This document shows positions 35,285 to 46,189 of a stretch of 64,000 bases of DNA, piece after piece. The position numbers and the translations under genes were made by a program. The stretch's first letter is position 1. Every line of letters begins with the position of its first letter. Below the pieces are notes generated by a model. The model did no database searches. It was not told the origin of the DNA and saw nothing but the letters and a program-made list of their open reading frames with translations. This stretch comes from Puffinus mauretanicus (Eukaryota > Chordata > Aves > Procellariiformes > Procellariidae). The DNA is taken from positions 558,001-622,000 of the forward strand of contig JAJKFH010003256.1 in assembly GCA_023333565.1 (NCBI GenBank), in the 5' to 3' direction.

Positions 35285-35450
35285 TGAACACTCATACATC
35301 AGCCCTCCCTTTTGATCACTTAAGATATCCTCATTTCTACTGCACCACAGGTGTGCGCGGCACTTAGAGCCAGAGAAGCAGCCAAGCTCCCTGCCAGGAG
35401 AGCTTACTTTCTAATTAGACAGATAACAGCAAATCATGACAACAGACCAC
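35285..35450. promoter_or_regulatory. Short AT-rich patch
   Basis: CTTTTGATCACTTAAGATATCC and CTTTCTAATTAGACAGATAACAGC (a TAATTA core next to a GATA core, near 35,412-35,430). Small enhancer-like patch. Confidence 0.3.
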
Positions 35451-36077
35451 CGTGGGGAATGGCAGGGACTGCTGCTCCAGGGACAGCGGGAGCTCTGGGG
35501 CCTTTCTGACAGCTCCTCCGCTTGCTCCGCAGCCGGCCGTGGGAACGCAGCGGCAGCCCCCGCTGCAGCCGCAGGAGGAGGAGGAGGGAGAGCGGGGAGC
35601 TGCTGGAGGGCAGCGGGGTCACTTCACCTGCTCCCCACTGCAGCCCTTCGCCCCAGGCACCGCAATGGGCTCGGCAGCTCCCTGGGAATGGACGAGAAGT
35701 CGCAGCCACGCTCTTGAAGAGGCAGGCAGGAGGGAAACGCGCTCCGTGCAGGATGAGGCCAAAGCCACAGCCGTGCCATAGGCACTGCTCTGCCCTGCAG
35801 TGCGAGCCGCTGCAAGGCCAGCTTGCATGTGCAGGGTGCACCCCCGGCAGACAGCACCCCAGGCTCCAGCACCGACCCAGCACCCATCACACCTCAAGGG
35901 AAGCTTCTGCGGGGAGCAGCCAGGGGAGCCCCGCACCCCTCGGGGCTTGCACGGAGCCGGAGAGTCGCTGGGGAGCCCGGGCAGCCTGACTCACCGGCTG
36001 CACGCCCGGCGCTGGTTGTCATCGCTCCCACCGCCGCGGTGGGTGGGCGGCTGTGCCGGGAGGGGATAAGCAGGGAT
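35451..36077. other. GC-rich spacer
   Basis: Nothing recognised. A GGA triplet run lies near 35,573-35,586. Confidence 0.5.
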
Positions 36078-36213
36078 GCGGGGAGGGGGGTGCCGCGGGG
36101 AGGGGGGCGCCGCGGGGAGGGGGGCGCCGCGGGGAGGGGGGCGCCGCGGGGAGGGGGGCGCCGCGGGGAGGGGGGCGCCGCGGGGAGGGGGGCGCCGCGG
36201 GGAGGGGGGCGCC
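36078..36213 (+). repeat. Minisatellite, eight 17-bp units, G-rich
   Basis: The unit GCGGGGAGGGGGGCGCC occurs eight times head to tail with no gaps. Only the first copy differs, by one base (T at 36,091). Each unit has one run of four and one of six G on the + strand, so the array holds many possible quadruplexes, and each unit contains the GGCGCC palindrome. Because 17 is not a multiple of three, the array is open in several frames and explains the repetitive 80-150-codon frames around it. Near-perfect identity suggests recent expansion. Confidence 0.95.
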
Positions 36214-36429
36214 CTTGTTCCTCTGTTCCTCCAAACCCAAGGGATGTTCACGGAGCCGCCCCGGCCAAGGAGCGAGCGCAGCCATGAACGTGCCCGTCCA
36301 ACAGAGGATCCCGGGCAAATCCAAGAGGACCCGAGTGCTGCTCTGCTCCCTCGTCCTCCCCCAAATTCTCCTCAAAACTAGATGTCCCCTCGCGGTGCAA
36401 GGCTTCGGTGTATTCGTGCACATGTGTTT
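36214..36429. other. GC-rich spacer
   Basis: Nothing recognised. Confidence 0.45.
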
Positions 36430-36720
36430 TCATCCCAGTCTTTAAATGAGGTCTTTGCTGAGAATTTACAATTCCCTCATGGCCTCAATCTTGCAAAGAT
36501 TGCTTTTTTAACACTGTTGGGCTTTAATTCTAATAAGCCTCCTCTTTATTACGGAATCAGGTCACATTGCCTTGACACTGCAAGAAAATCTTTCATCAGG
36601 AAGGAAAACAGAGAAGGGAAAAGAGAAATAAAGAAAGGAGGGGAGGAGGAAGAAAGGGGAGACAAACAAACAAAAGCTGCTCACTTCATCCGGGGGACTT
36701 CTTGAACCAGGCAAACAGCC
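36430..36720. promoter_or_regulatory. AT-rich island, candidate conserved element
   Basis: GTCTTTAAATGAGG, GAATTTACAATTCCC, TTTTTTAACACTG, CTTTAATTCTAATAAGCC and CTTTATTACGG are followed by a long purine run (36,598-36,665). A good acceptor-like tract ends at about 36,440 and the + frame after it stays open to 36,702, but no donor follows, so I do not call an exon. Confidence 0.35.
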
Positions 36721-38609
36721 GGCGGGCCAGCAGCGGGGCTGCCAGGGAGCGGTGCCTTCCCGCAGCGCCGCTCGCACCCCCGAACGCGCAGAATTATTTC
36801 TGGTGTGGCTTCACCTCCCACACACCCTCCCACCCTCCGCTGCTTAAAAACGCCGAGAGGAGCAGGAGGGGAAGCTTGATAAAACTTTGACAGACATAAT
36901 GAGGACAGAGTTCAGCCCTGCCCTGGACAGATGGCCGTTATCACCGGCCCGGCGCAGGGCTCCTCATTACCTGGCTGGCGCCGCGGGGACGGGAAGCAGC
37001 GCGGCGGATCGCAGCGGCAGCGCCAAGCACCCGCGAGACCCCAATGCCCCTGCCAGCAGAAATCAAAGCCCTTCGCTGGCGGGAGGAGGCAGCACGGCTT
37101 CTCCTTCCCATCAAACACAACTGGTCCAATATCGATTTCCCCTTCTGGAGGCTCCCCGCCCTCCAGCATCCCGGCCAGTGCCCGGCCCCTCGGCTGGCGG
37201 GGGGGTTGCCGCCTCCTCAGCTCCCTGACTTCTTGGGTTTGCCCGGCTCGAGACGTGTTATCACAAAACAGCTCCTGTCGCTGTCTTATGTCATGGCCAT
37301 TGCCATGGAAACGGGCTGATCTCACACCCCACCTCAGCTCCCTGCGCCTGCATCCGTGGCCTCCCGGCGCAGGATTGGGAGAGGGCTCATTTGGGCTCAT
37401 TAAACCCCCTCCCTCCATCAGCTCCCAGACAACCAGGCCCTATTAGCCAAAACGCAGAGCGAGCCGGGACTCCGGGGTGCTGGTCCCCGCTCCCAGCCCC
37501 CACCACCTTCCCCTTCCCCATCCTGCCCGAGGCCGGGCAGGCAGCCCCGGAGCCACCCCGCGCCCCGCGGGAGCCGTGTGTCACGCAGCGGGGAACATCC
37601 CAGGCTGTGCCCGTGCACAGCAGTGTGTGTCCGCGCACATCGCAGGAATGCCGCGTGCTGGCGAGCCAGTTAATCTCTGTCACCGACGGCTTGCTGCTGC
37701 CCCGCGGGGGGAAGCCTCTTCCCATGCCTGCACCGGAGCAAAACTACCCTGCGGCACATGGGGGCTGCGCAGTGACCGGGGGGACCCATGGTGGCATGTC
37801 CCCTGCAAGAGACTTGCCTGACCAGCGTGTCCCTGGTCCCCAATCTGCTTCAGGGGATGGCTGCAAGGCCGCTCCTGCACGTGACAGGCTACAGCCACTG
37901 CAGCATCCCACGACACCCACTCACGGGGCTGCCAGGGCCACGAGGGATGCCGAGAAAGCAAAGGAGAAGATGGAGGCCACCTGCACTGACCAGGCGACCG
38001 CGGCACAGCTGCCCTGGGCCATGCCAGCAGCCCTGATCTGCGACATGGGCGCTGGGGCGCCCGCAGCCACACCTGCACAAAGCCACCAGTGTCCTCCACA
38101 CCGCGCCCAGAGCAGCCGCCAAACCCAGCGGCCAGCGCAGGAGGAGACTCCGAAATCAGGCTGCCAGCGCTGGTACGAGGGCAGGGGCCAGCAGCGCTGC
38201 TCAGCACAGGCACCGCGGCAGGAGGGAGCAGCTCCATCAGCAGCGAGGTTTGCACTGTCCCGGAGAAGAAGCCAGAGCCCCAGCTCTGGTTTTGGAGGTC
38301 AGAGATCCCGATGGGGCCGTTACGCCGTTTAGCATGGAACAGCGTACGCAGAGCAAGGGCCACACGAGGTGCATCACTGCAGAGGCAGCTCAGGAAGCAC
38401 GAGTGTCTCTTTCCCACGCCGATGGGGACCCAAACCCACCCCCCAAATTCTTCCCGCTGGGTTGTTTGTTTAGCACGGGAAAGGCAGGGCTTTACTAAGC
38501 CAAACAGCTCAAGCACAGGAGCTGAAAATGCCTTTTCCAGGGTCAGCAAAGGACGAGGCTCCTGAACCGCAGCCTCTCCCCCCACGAGAGCACAGCCAGG
38601 ATTACGGCA
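36721..38609. other. GC-rich non-coding spacer
   Basis: No gene recognised. GATAAAACTTTGAC lies near 36,878 and an imperfect RFX-like palindrome (ATTGCCATGGAAAC) near 37,299-37,312. Frames over 300 codons on + and - overlap at 37,391-38,585 and are compositional. Confidence 0.5.
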
Positions 38610-38945
38610 GGGGGGGCCAGGGCTGCTCCAAATGTAGATGTTTTAATTCTCAATGCCAGCAGCTGCACTTAAGGCAAGAGAGGCAGGGAAGCCATGCACA
38701 GGAGTAACCATGGCAACTTCACGGAAGTTAAATAAAAACTTCTTTAAAAAAAGATAACGAGGTCCCTGAATCATGCTTTATCAGCTATGTTGCTATAAAG
38801 ATCGAGATACAGCCAGCTCAGGATTCCTAATTACTTCTGCAATATACTGTAGATAGCTTTATTTAAAAAAATCTGGCTATGCGTATAATTATTTAGGCCC
38901 CTCTCCATACCGGGATTTGCATATTCCATGAAGCCCCTTCCCAGG
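38610..38945. promoter_or_regulatory. Strong candidate enhancer with RFX X-box and octamer
   Basis: GTAACCATGGCAAC at 38,704-38,717 matches the RFX X-box form GTNRCC-(0-3)-RGYAAC in every defined position. ATTTGCAT at 38,915-38,922 is a perfect octamer. Between them are AAAAGATAACG, CTTTATCAGC, CCTAATTACTTC, GATAGCTTTATTTAAA and GTATAATTATTTAGG. The block is AT-rich and non-coding. RFX factors act on ciliary and some neural enhancers. Use of this site is inference. Confidence 0.45.
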
Positions 38946-40414
38946 CAGATCCGCCTGCGAGAGCCCTCCCGTGCCAGGCTGCCTGCTCGCAGCTCTGGGG
39001 GCTCCTGCGGCTGCGCCCCGAGCCCTGCTCTCGCGCAGGGGGCACCGGGAGAGCCCCACCAGTGCTGCTGGCACGTCCTCCTGCCGCAGCACTGCCGGAG
39101 CCTCCGGATCGCAGCGGGAGCATCCCGTGCAGCCGGCCCCAGCTGTAACGCGGCTCTGGGCCTGCAGCAGCAATGTGCTGACACGCAGATTACCTGGGCT
39201 GCCTGCAGGGCACCTCGGCGCAGAGTGATGTTCTCCAGCAGCATCCACCATTTGTGCATGCTGAACATCCGCAGCTGCACACAGAGCCCTGCACAGGCAG
39301 CGCCGCAGCCCCTACCCCGTGCCCGCTGCAGAGGGGCTCGAGCATCAGGGCTGTGACACCCCAGCCTTGGGGTCACCTTGCCAGGGCCCAGGAAACAGCC
39401 AAAAGCAGTGTTTGTCCCCAGTTCGGCCAGCAGCTCACACCAGCTCCATGCCTGCTGCAGCGCTACGGCAGAAATTCCTTCACTGCCCAGAAACCAAACC
39501 ACAAGTTGTGAGAGATCCCTAAGCCTTTTTTCCTACAAAACAGACTCTCGGACAACCCCAGTAACTCCTGGAGAGCGAACAGACCTTCCCAGCCCGCAAA
39601 CAGACAATGCTCGATCGTACCCATGACCCGACAGCACTGTGCCCATCAGGCGTGATGGACCCAAATGCTGTTTGGGGAAGTTTCATTAAAAGCCACCGTT
39701 TCCATCAGTCACAGCAGCAGCAGCAAAGGCGGCTGACGGAGGATCTGCCAGAGCCCAAAGGTCTGTCAGCGCTCCCAGTGACCTGAGGTCTCCCAAACCC
39801 GTAGACAGGGGACACCAGCGCCATCACCACCCGCCTCCCCTCCTGCCACCAGGCAGTTTGAGCCCCTAAGATAACAGCACCGAAAGCTCCCCGAGCCCAG
39901 CTGGGCACGCAAACCCAAGCCCACCCAGCGAGGACCTGGACGGCGCAGCAGCTCCGTCAGTCGACATCGCGCCGCTTCCCGAGAGCACGCGGCGCCTGCC
40001 GAGCGCCCTGCTCCAGCGCCCACCCAAGGGGACGGGTCTCCTCTGACCACCGCTGCCTCGGAGCCACTGCTCCCTTCCTCGTCCCCTGCCTGCAGCCTCG
40101 CGGGGCCCTGCCAGGCAGACCCTCGCCCCGGGGCACTGCCGAGAGACGGGGTCCGGGTGGGATGGGGAGCAGGGAGAGCACTCTGGCAGCTCCGGAGCTC
40201 ACCCTGCCCTCGGCTCCCTCAATCCGCCCCAGGGATGCGGGGCAGGGAGAAGCCAGCCCAGCCGCCCGAGGCTGCCCGCAGCGAGGAGCAGCATCGCTGC
40301 CCGCCCCAGCTCCTGCCCCGCAAACGGGCAGCGCGCGGCCGCACCTTCACCCGGGGCCGATTCCAGCCAGCGCTGCCGGCCGCAAGGCAAATCCCCCAGC
40401 ACAGCGCTGTTAAC
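38946..40414. other. GC-rich non-coding spacer
   Basis: No gene recognised. Composition is intermediate at 39,470-39,720. CpG-rich patches occur near 39,960-40,020 and 40,330-40,380. Confidence 0.5.
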
Positions 40415-41290
40415 TGATCGCACGTTATCGCGTCTCCATCTGGACTCCGGTTACCGGCTTAAAATTAATTTTCCTTTCTTACTGGCCAATTCGCAGACAT
40501 GTCACATTGAACAAAAGGATGACGGGACTTCTGCTAAGGAGAAGGTTGCAGCGCGTGCAGGTTTAAGTAGTTATTTGGATTCTTTATTTTCACAGCTTAT
40601 GGTAAGACTAAATGAATGATATGTGTTATTTACTATGTTTTTAAACTCGTTTAAGTTGATTCTGAATGGAAATTAGAATTCAATTAAAACATAAGGGGAA
40701 GGTCAGCATTTTGAAGCAGATTATTAAGAAAAGCTACATTAAACATGTTGAAAGCACAAATATCTAGGAACAAGTTGTATATTTAAAAGTGGATTTATTC
40801 AGCAAAGGAAGTATCATCTGCGGTCCAGGAATTGAGGAACCAGTTATCAAGGTCAAGATTTTATCAGTAGGTCTTAGATTCTCACATCTATGTTTTAACC
40901 CAGAGCTTGATTAAGAGTTTAGAAATCTGGAAAACTCTCCCTTTTTCTCAGGCTCCCTGCTTTAGAATTAATTGTTTATCGATCCGACAAGAGGAAAATG
41001 TTCTCTGCCAGCTGTGGAGGAGGTGAGCCTGTTGTCAAAAGTTGGTTTATCACTTCCATAAATTCTAGTTGCAATGACTTCCTCTGGTTCAATAATGCCG
41101 GTTTCTCTAAGCACCGGCCGTGCACACACCCTGCTCACCGATTCCTTGAGATGATTTTAGCAGATTACAGGAACTCAGGCCATTGCCTGGATTCCCAGTT
41201 GCAAGAAATCCTGAATTCATCACACTTCCCAAAGGGAACGTTAGTGGTTCCACTCAACCCCCAGTAAGTCCAGGTCCTCTTCTTTAAACC
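40415..41290. promoter_or_regulatory. Longest AT-rich island in the window
   Basis: Nearly 900 bp of AT-rich, CpG-poor DNA with sharp edges. It includes CTTAAAATTAATTTTCC, GAATTCAATTAAAAC, TAGAATTAATTGTTTATCG and CTTGATTAAGAG. I recognise no LINE, LTR, SINE or DNA-transposon end. It may be a conserved element, a cluster of them, an old unrecognised repeat, or (right third) an exon, listed separately. It differs from the GC-rich parts in having only one long open frame. Confidence 0.4.
40952..41263 (+). other. Candidate symmetric exon (unproven)
   Basis: A strong acceptor tract, CTCTCCCTTTTTCTCAG, ends at 40,951, and a full GTAAGT donor begins at 41,264. The 312 bp between are open in one frame for 103 codons plus 1 leading and 2 trailing bases, so both flanking introns would be phase 2 and the exon could be included or skipped without a frameshift. 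The frame has an internal ATG at 40,998 and four cysteines, with no domain I recognise. No other frame on either strand is long here, unlike the GC-rich parts. Against it: open frames of this length are expected a few times by chance in the AT-rich parts, the base before GT is A rather than G, and the inferred promoter near 46.7 kb points the other way. Confidence 0.2.
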
Positions 41291-42289
41291 CCATTTTCAC
41301 CCACCTCCCACCTGGGCAGAGCTGTGGAGCCGGGAGGGCACGCCGGGCACTGCAGCACGCTGGGCACTGCGGCACGCCGGGCACGGCTGCGAGAGGGGGA
41401 GAGGGGGGAACCGGCTGGGGCTCAGCCACCGCCTTCCCCACCCGGGCCCTGGGGACTGCGGGCAGCATCTCATCTCCCCCATGGCAGCGCCAGCCGAGAT
41501 CCCAAAAGAGCCTTTTTTTATTTTCCTAGGTAGAAAAGCATCCCCGCGGCAGGGGCGCAGGCAGCCTGGCAAGGCCCACACGAGCACGCAGTTCCTTGGG
41601 AAAACCAACAGCAAAACGCTGGGAGAAACCAGCTTTTCCCAGCAACGAAACCCTCCGGGGACCCCCGCCCTGCCGCTGCAGGACCCGTCCTCGCAGCCCC
41701 TGACCCCCAAGCGACGCGGGTGCAGTGCGGCAGGGACCAAGCACCGGAGCCGCTCTCTGCCCAGGAAGCTCAGGGGAGCAGAAACAGCTTTGGTTTCTGA
41801 GCAGTAAAGCCAAAAAATAACTAAGGGAGAAAAAAACCGCAATGGCAACACCCAGCCCTGCGCTGGGCAGCCGAGCTGCCCTGCTGCCCGGCTCCCCCCG
41901 CGCTCCCCGGGCCGGGGTCCCGTGCGTAGCAGGCAGCACCCCTCACAGCCAGCAGCACGGCTGTGTACCGCAGCTGTAAACAAACAGCTCTGCTGCCACG
42001 GTGGCCTGAGGAGCACGGCAAGAGCCACAGAGGGAAAACACAGCCTGAAAGGGCGCTTTGGCCAGCGGAGCTGGTGGTACCGGGATGCGGGGCCTTGGGG
42101 GGGATGACATGCAGAGGAGTTTAAAATTGCACAGATCCCGCTGTGCCGCCGAGGCATGCCTGTGCTCTGGGGCTGGGGGGGGGTCAGGAGAGGCCAACAA
42201 GGGAACGGGATCAAGGCTGCCCAGCAAAGCCTGGGACGGGCACGAGCTGCTGGCAGGACAACCTGTGCCAGGCAGTGAGCGGGGAGCAC
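41291..42289. other. GC-rich non-coding spacer
   Basis: No gene recognised. A G-rich run near 41,392-41,409 fits a quadruplex pattern. A near-duplicate of about 17 bp (gcacgccgggcactgc / gcacgctgggcactgc) lies at 41,337-41,386. A 330-codon - frame overlaps + frames. Confidence 0.5.
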
Positions 42290-42570
42290 ATATGCAGTGG
42301 ATAATGAAACATGAAAAGGAATCCCACGGTCGTGTGCTCATTTCTACCCATTAGAAATGCAATCTTGTCTAGTCTGGAAGACACAATGATGCCTGGAGCA
42401 TCAGCGTGCGAGCTGAGCAAAGGAGAGAGCTAGCTTTAGATTGGTTTATTAAAAATAAAGTTTAAAAAAAAAATTTAATCTCAATAACTAATGAAATAAC
42501 AGAGAAGAAAATTTTGCTTCCTCGTCTGGTATCTCGGCCTGTCAATTAATTTGCAAGAACGCACATCCCA
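42290..42570. promoter_or_regulatory. AT-rich island, candidate enhancer
   Basis: CCATTAGAAATGC, GCTAGCTTTAGATTGG, TTTATTAAAAATAAAG, AAAATTTAATCTC, AACTAATGAAATAAC and GTCAATTAATTTGC. Dense TAAT/ATTA cores at 42,440-42,555, non-coding. Confidence 0.4.
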
Positions 42571-43309
42571 AAATACCTCAAACGCTTCCAGCAGAAAGCC
42601 CTGGAACAGCACCGACAACAGCCCCTGCCCGCACTGCCAAGGGTTTGAGGGGAAGAAGCGGCTGCTACCTGCAGCCCTGAGCATCCCAGCCCGGCGAGGG
42701 AAGCAGGAGCATCCTGGCAGGAGAAGGCGCCGGAGCGCTTGGCCCGGGCTGCTGCCCTGCTCGCTGGTGGGGCACAGGCGCTCCCCGAGGGTCCTGGGGG
42801 CCGTCAATCCCCCGGGCGGCCGGAGCCGACCGCCAGCAAGAGCCGGGGCAGGAGAGGGGCTGGGGAGGGCAGAGGAGGGTCACTGTGGGCTCTGAGCTGG
42901 TACGTGGGAGGCCTGTCAGCTCACACGCTTGAAAATATGTCTCCTTTCCACTTCATTGTATTCATCGCCGACCAGCAAAAGGCGTTCAAAGCCATTTGAA
43001 AGAAAGCTGCTCTGCAGGTCACCTTTCAAACCCAGCTGAGACACTGACTCACTCCACAGCCTCAGGAGAGGCACCTCAGTCTCCTGTACTTTCTTATTCC
43101 AGATGTGCAAAAACGAGAGATGTTGCCAACCGATCCACCCCCGGCACTGCTGCAGGCGGCTCCGCACTGACGCCCGAGGAGGTCCAGGCTCCCAGCACCG
43201 CACGACTTCAGCTGTGCACGTCCACGGCTGCACCACCTCCAGCTCAACCCCTCTCCACCAAGCTCCGTCTCAAACCTCACCACTGGCTCCCCTTCCTCTT
43301 CCACGGTTG
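42571..43309. other. GC-rich spacer with a milder patch
   Basis: No gene recognised. Composition is closer to balanced at 42,920-43,050. Confidence 0.45.
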
Positions 43310-43560
43310 TTTGAAAAGAGCAAATCATTCATAAGAACTAATTATTCGGTGTACTCTCACCCCATAAGACTGTAAATTAAAAGAGAACTCAAATAAATTA
43401 AGGAACTTCCCTCATGCCTTTTATTATCTCAATAACCTTCAGAGGCATTTATCTACCGTCAGCTGATCCATTTGAAAAATTGTGACGACAAACTAATTTA
43501 GTAAATGCACACACTTAAAACCCTTCATTTATACACTGAATGAGCAAATACGGCCTGCAC
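43310..43560. promoter_or_regulatory. AT-rich island, candidate enhancer
   Basis: AGAACTAATTATTCGG, GTAAATTAAAAG, CAAATAAATTAAGG, CTTTTATTATCTC and CAAACTAATTTAG are spread over about 180 bp. No coding signal or repeat signature. Confidence 0.42.
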
Positions 43561-44659
43561 TGGACAAGCTGCTTGAGACGTGAGTCTGATGGGGACACCT
43601 GCATCCCCCCCGAGCGCCCAAGCCCAGCCGGTGCGTGCTCAGCCCCGCTCCTGCGCTCCCCGCCAGCCAGGGAGACCCAGGGATCCCTCTCGGGCATTGT
43701 GGCAAACGAGCCCAACCATCCCACCAGGGTGGGAGAGAAGAAACCTGCTGCGCAGGACAGGGGGGCAAAGCCTCAGCAACCAGCAGCAGCGGCAGCACGG
43801 AGAGAAGGCTCCACCACCGGTGAAGGCAGCGCGCAGGCTGCCCGGCCACGCCACCGCCTGGGACATGCACACAGTAATTAAAGACGACATGTTCTAGTGA
43901 TGGGAGATGGAGAGATGAGTGCAACTGCGAAAGAGGCCCTTTATTTTGAAAAGGAGAAAAAACGCCAGCCCTTGTCAAAAGGGGACCTGGTAAGTGGGGA
44001 ACAGACGGAGGACGCACGACTAGCCAGGTTTGGGAAAGGAAAGCTGGAAGAGCTGGTTTTCCAAAGGCAGCATCACACAGAGCAAGCATCGGCATCCTAA
44101 AACATCCTAAACCCTCCCAGCCTGCCCAGGTCCCTCTCGTTCAGGAGCAGCAGGAAGGGAAGAGATGGGCACCGCAGCAGCCCTGCGGCCAAGCACAGGG
44201 GTGCCCACGAGAGACACCAGCCTCGCGCTCCCGACAGCGCTGCCTTGTGCCCAGCAGGCTCCCGGGGCGATGTCTGTCAGTGACAGCTCCTTCAGCACCT
44301 CCAGTTCTGCAACGTCTGTCCCCGTGTGGTTCCTAAACCACAGGAAGGAGCGAGAGGCGCGACCGCCGGGCTGGGGGGTTTCCCAGTCCCATCCCGGTCC
44401 CTCTGTGCCCCTTCGGGTACCTGGGGTTGGGCTCATGGCCACAGTAGTCCACCAGCCAGCTGGCCTGCAGGCTCCAGACCTCTCAGCTTCGGTGCTCCAA
44501 AACCACCCCCTCAGCTTGCTACACAAAATTTATGTCCCTGTGAGAGGATCCCCCAAAGCAACGGCCTTAACCCTGGCAAAGGTTTACCTAATGCTGCAGC
44601 AGAGCGTGTGTGTGCCCTTGTGCCAAGGCTTTCTGTGGTGCTGAACAATCCCACAGATC
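43561..44659. other. Mixed to GC-rich spacer
   Basis: No gene recognised. GTAATTAAAGACG lies near 43,876. A GTAAGT at 43,990-43,995 is a possible + donor with no convincing acceptor upstream. The rest is GC-rich. Confidence 0.45.
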
Positions 44660-45060
44660 GCTTCAAAGGAGAGGGGGAAAAAAAAAAAAACCTCCTGTAT
44701 TTTCTGTGAAATAACAAGCAGAGCCTCACCACGGCTCCCCGGAGCCAAGAACAAGTTCCCAATGACTGGCCAGATCTGGGCAGCCCTGCCAGCCCCAACC
44801 CACTGCAATCATCCCTCCACAAAAATTATCAACTCCAGGCTCTTTCTCCATCTATTATCCAGAAAAATAGCCTTCGTTTCTTGCTTTGTGAGGCTTTATC
44901 ACGCCTCAACCATTTTAGCCTGAAACCAGGAAGCTCTTTGGGGAACAGCGTGCCTTCATCTATGTTTGCACAGCACCCAGCACGGCAAGGCCTCCAGCCT
45001 GGCTGCAGCCTTTGGGTACCACCGGAATGCAAATAACACCAGGGCAGCAGAATACACCCT
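44660..45060. promoter_or_regulatory. AT-richer patch with octamer
   Basis: A 12-base A run lies near 44,679-44,690, AAATTATCAACTCC near 44,822 and CTTTATCACGCC near 44,895. A perfect octamer ATGCAAAT is at 45,027-45,034. Contrast with the flanks is modest. Confidence 0.28.
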
Positions 45061-46009
45061 CGAAGCGCTGCAAGACAAACCACGAGCCACAGACACCCCG
45101 GAGAATGCCGGGCAGAATTAGCAGGGAAAAAGAGCGAGGTATTCCCCGACGTCGCAGCCTCCTGCAGCGCACAGCGACCTGCGGCCAGCCCGGGCTGTGC
45201 CCCCCCCAGACACCCCCAGCCAGGCTGGCCCCCGGGACAGAAACCCGGGCGGCAGGAGCCACCCTGCCCGAGGGCAGGCTTCCGCAGAGGCAGCGAGCGA
45301 GGTCCAAACCTTCACAAAAGCCAACCAAAAATAGTCGGTGTTGTTAATGTCATGCTTACTGGAGTGAGAAGCCGAGAAAACCCTGCTTCCCTGCTCCCCC
45401 CCATCCCTCCACCTGCACACACACAGGCGCCAATGAAGCCTCCCCAGCGCTCTCCAGGCTGCTCCAGCCAGAGGGACGGGTCCGTGCCCCCGGCTCCTGC
45501 CAGGCTGCTGCCCACACCCCACTGCCCGTCCCCACGCAGGGCCTGCCCAGCGCCTCGGCAGCACGGCCGCTCCCGGACCCCCACGCCACGTTTGTTTACT
45601 TCAGACATCTGCCTTTAAGCGTTCGGAGGCAATGCTGCATACCGTGCAGCCTCCTGGCACGCACACCCACGGGGGACCACCGGCATATGGGCAGCTGGAT
45701 GACGGCGCTGTGCATTTACACCCGCAACGCAAATAGACGAGGTGACTCTGAAAAGCCTTCTCCATCCGTCCCTCCCCACGCAGCAAGCCCTTAACTCGCC
45801 GGCACAGCGAGCTCGTCTTGCGATGAAATGCCCGGAGACAGGCAGGAATTCAGGAGAGGAAAAACCCATCGAAAGCTGTGCAAGCTCACGCTCGCTCGCC
45901 TGGCTCTGTGCGTTCGCAGCAGGGCCGAGCTCTGCCCCCGAGGCTTCGCCCGCTCCCCGAGGCCAGCCAGCCCGAGCTGGAGCCTCTCCTCCTCCTCATC
46001 CTCCTCCTC
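45061..46009. other. GC-rich spacer
   Basis: No gene recognised. TTTGTTTACTTC (forkhead-like) occurs near 45,590. A CTC triplet run lies at about 45,986-46,010. Confidence 0.45.
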
Positions 46010-46189
46010 GACCCCATTAATCCAGACTCCACCTCACCCAACTTTTTCTTACAATTTACCTTCACCTGGAGGGTGTGATTTTAATTAGCATAATATTCCT
46101 GTTAACAACAGCATCTAATTAAGACATCCGTTAAGAACCTATAACGCAAACTTAATGAGAAGTTGTGCCAGAATCCGTTCGCAGGCAAA
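46010..46189. promoter_or_regulatory. AT-rich element beside the CpG island
   Basis: CCCATTAATCC, GGGTGTGATTTTAATTAGC, ATAATATTCCTGTTAAC, CATCTAATTAAGAC and CTTAATGAG lie within 150 bp, directly left of the CpG island. If the promoter call is right, this sits just inside the first intron, a common place for an enhancer. Confidence 0.42.

Noticed and set aside
35823..36445. Arg/Gly-rich and Pro/Ala-rich frames near 36.1 kb
   Set aside because: They are translations of the 17-bp minisatellite in different frames.
36430..36702. Acceptor-like tract followed by an open + frame in an AT-rich island
   Set aside because: No usable donor follows before the stop, and the second half is a translated purine run (Lys/Glu/Arg-rich).
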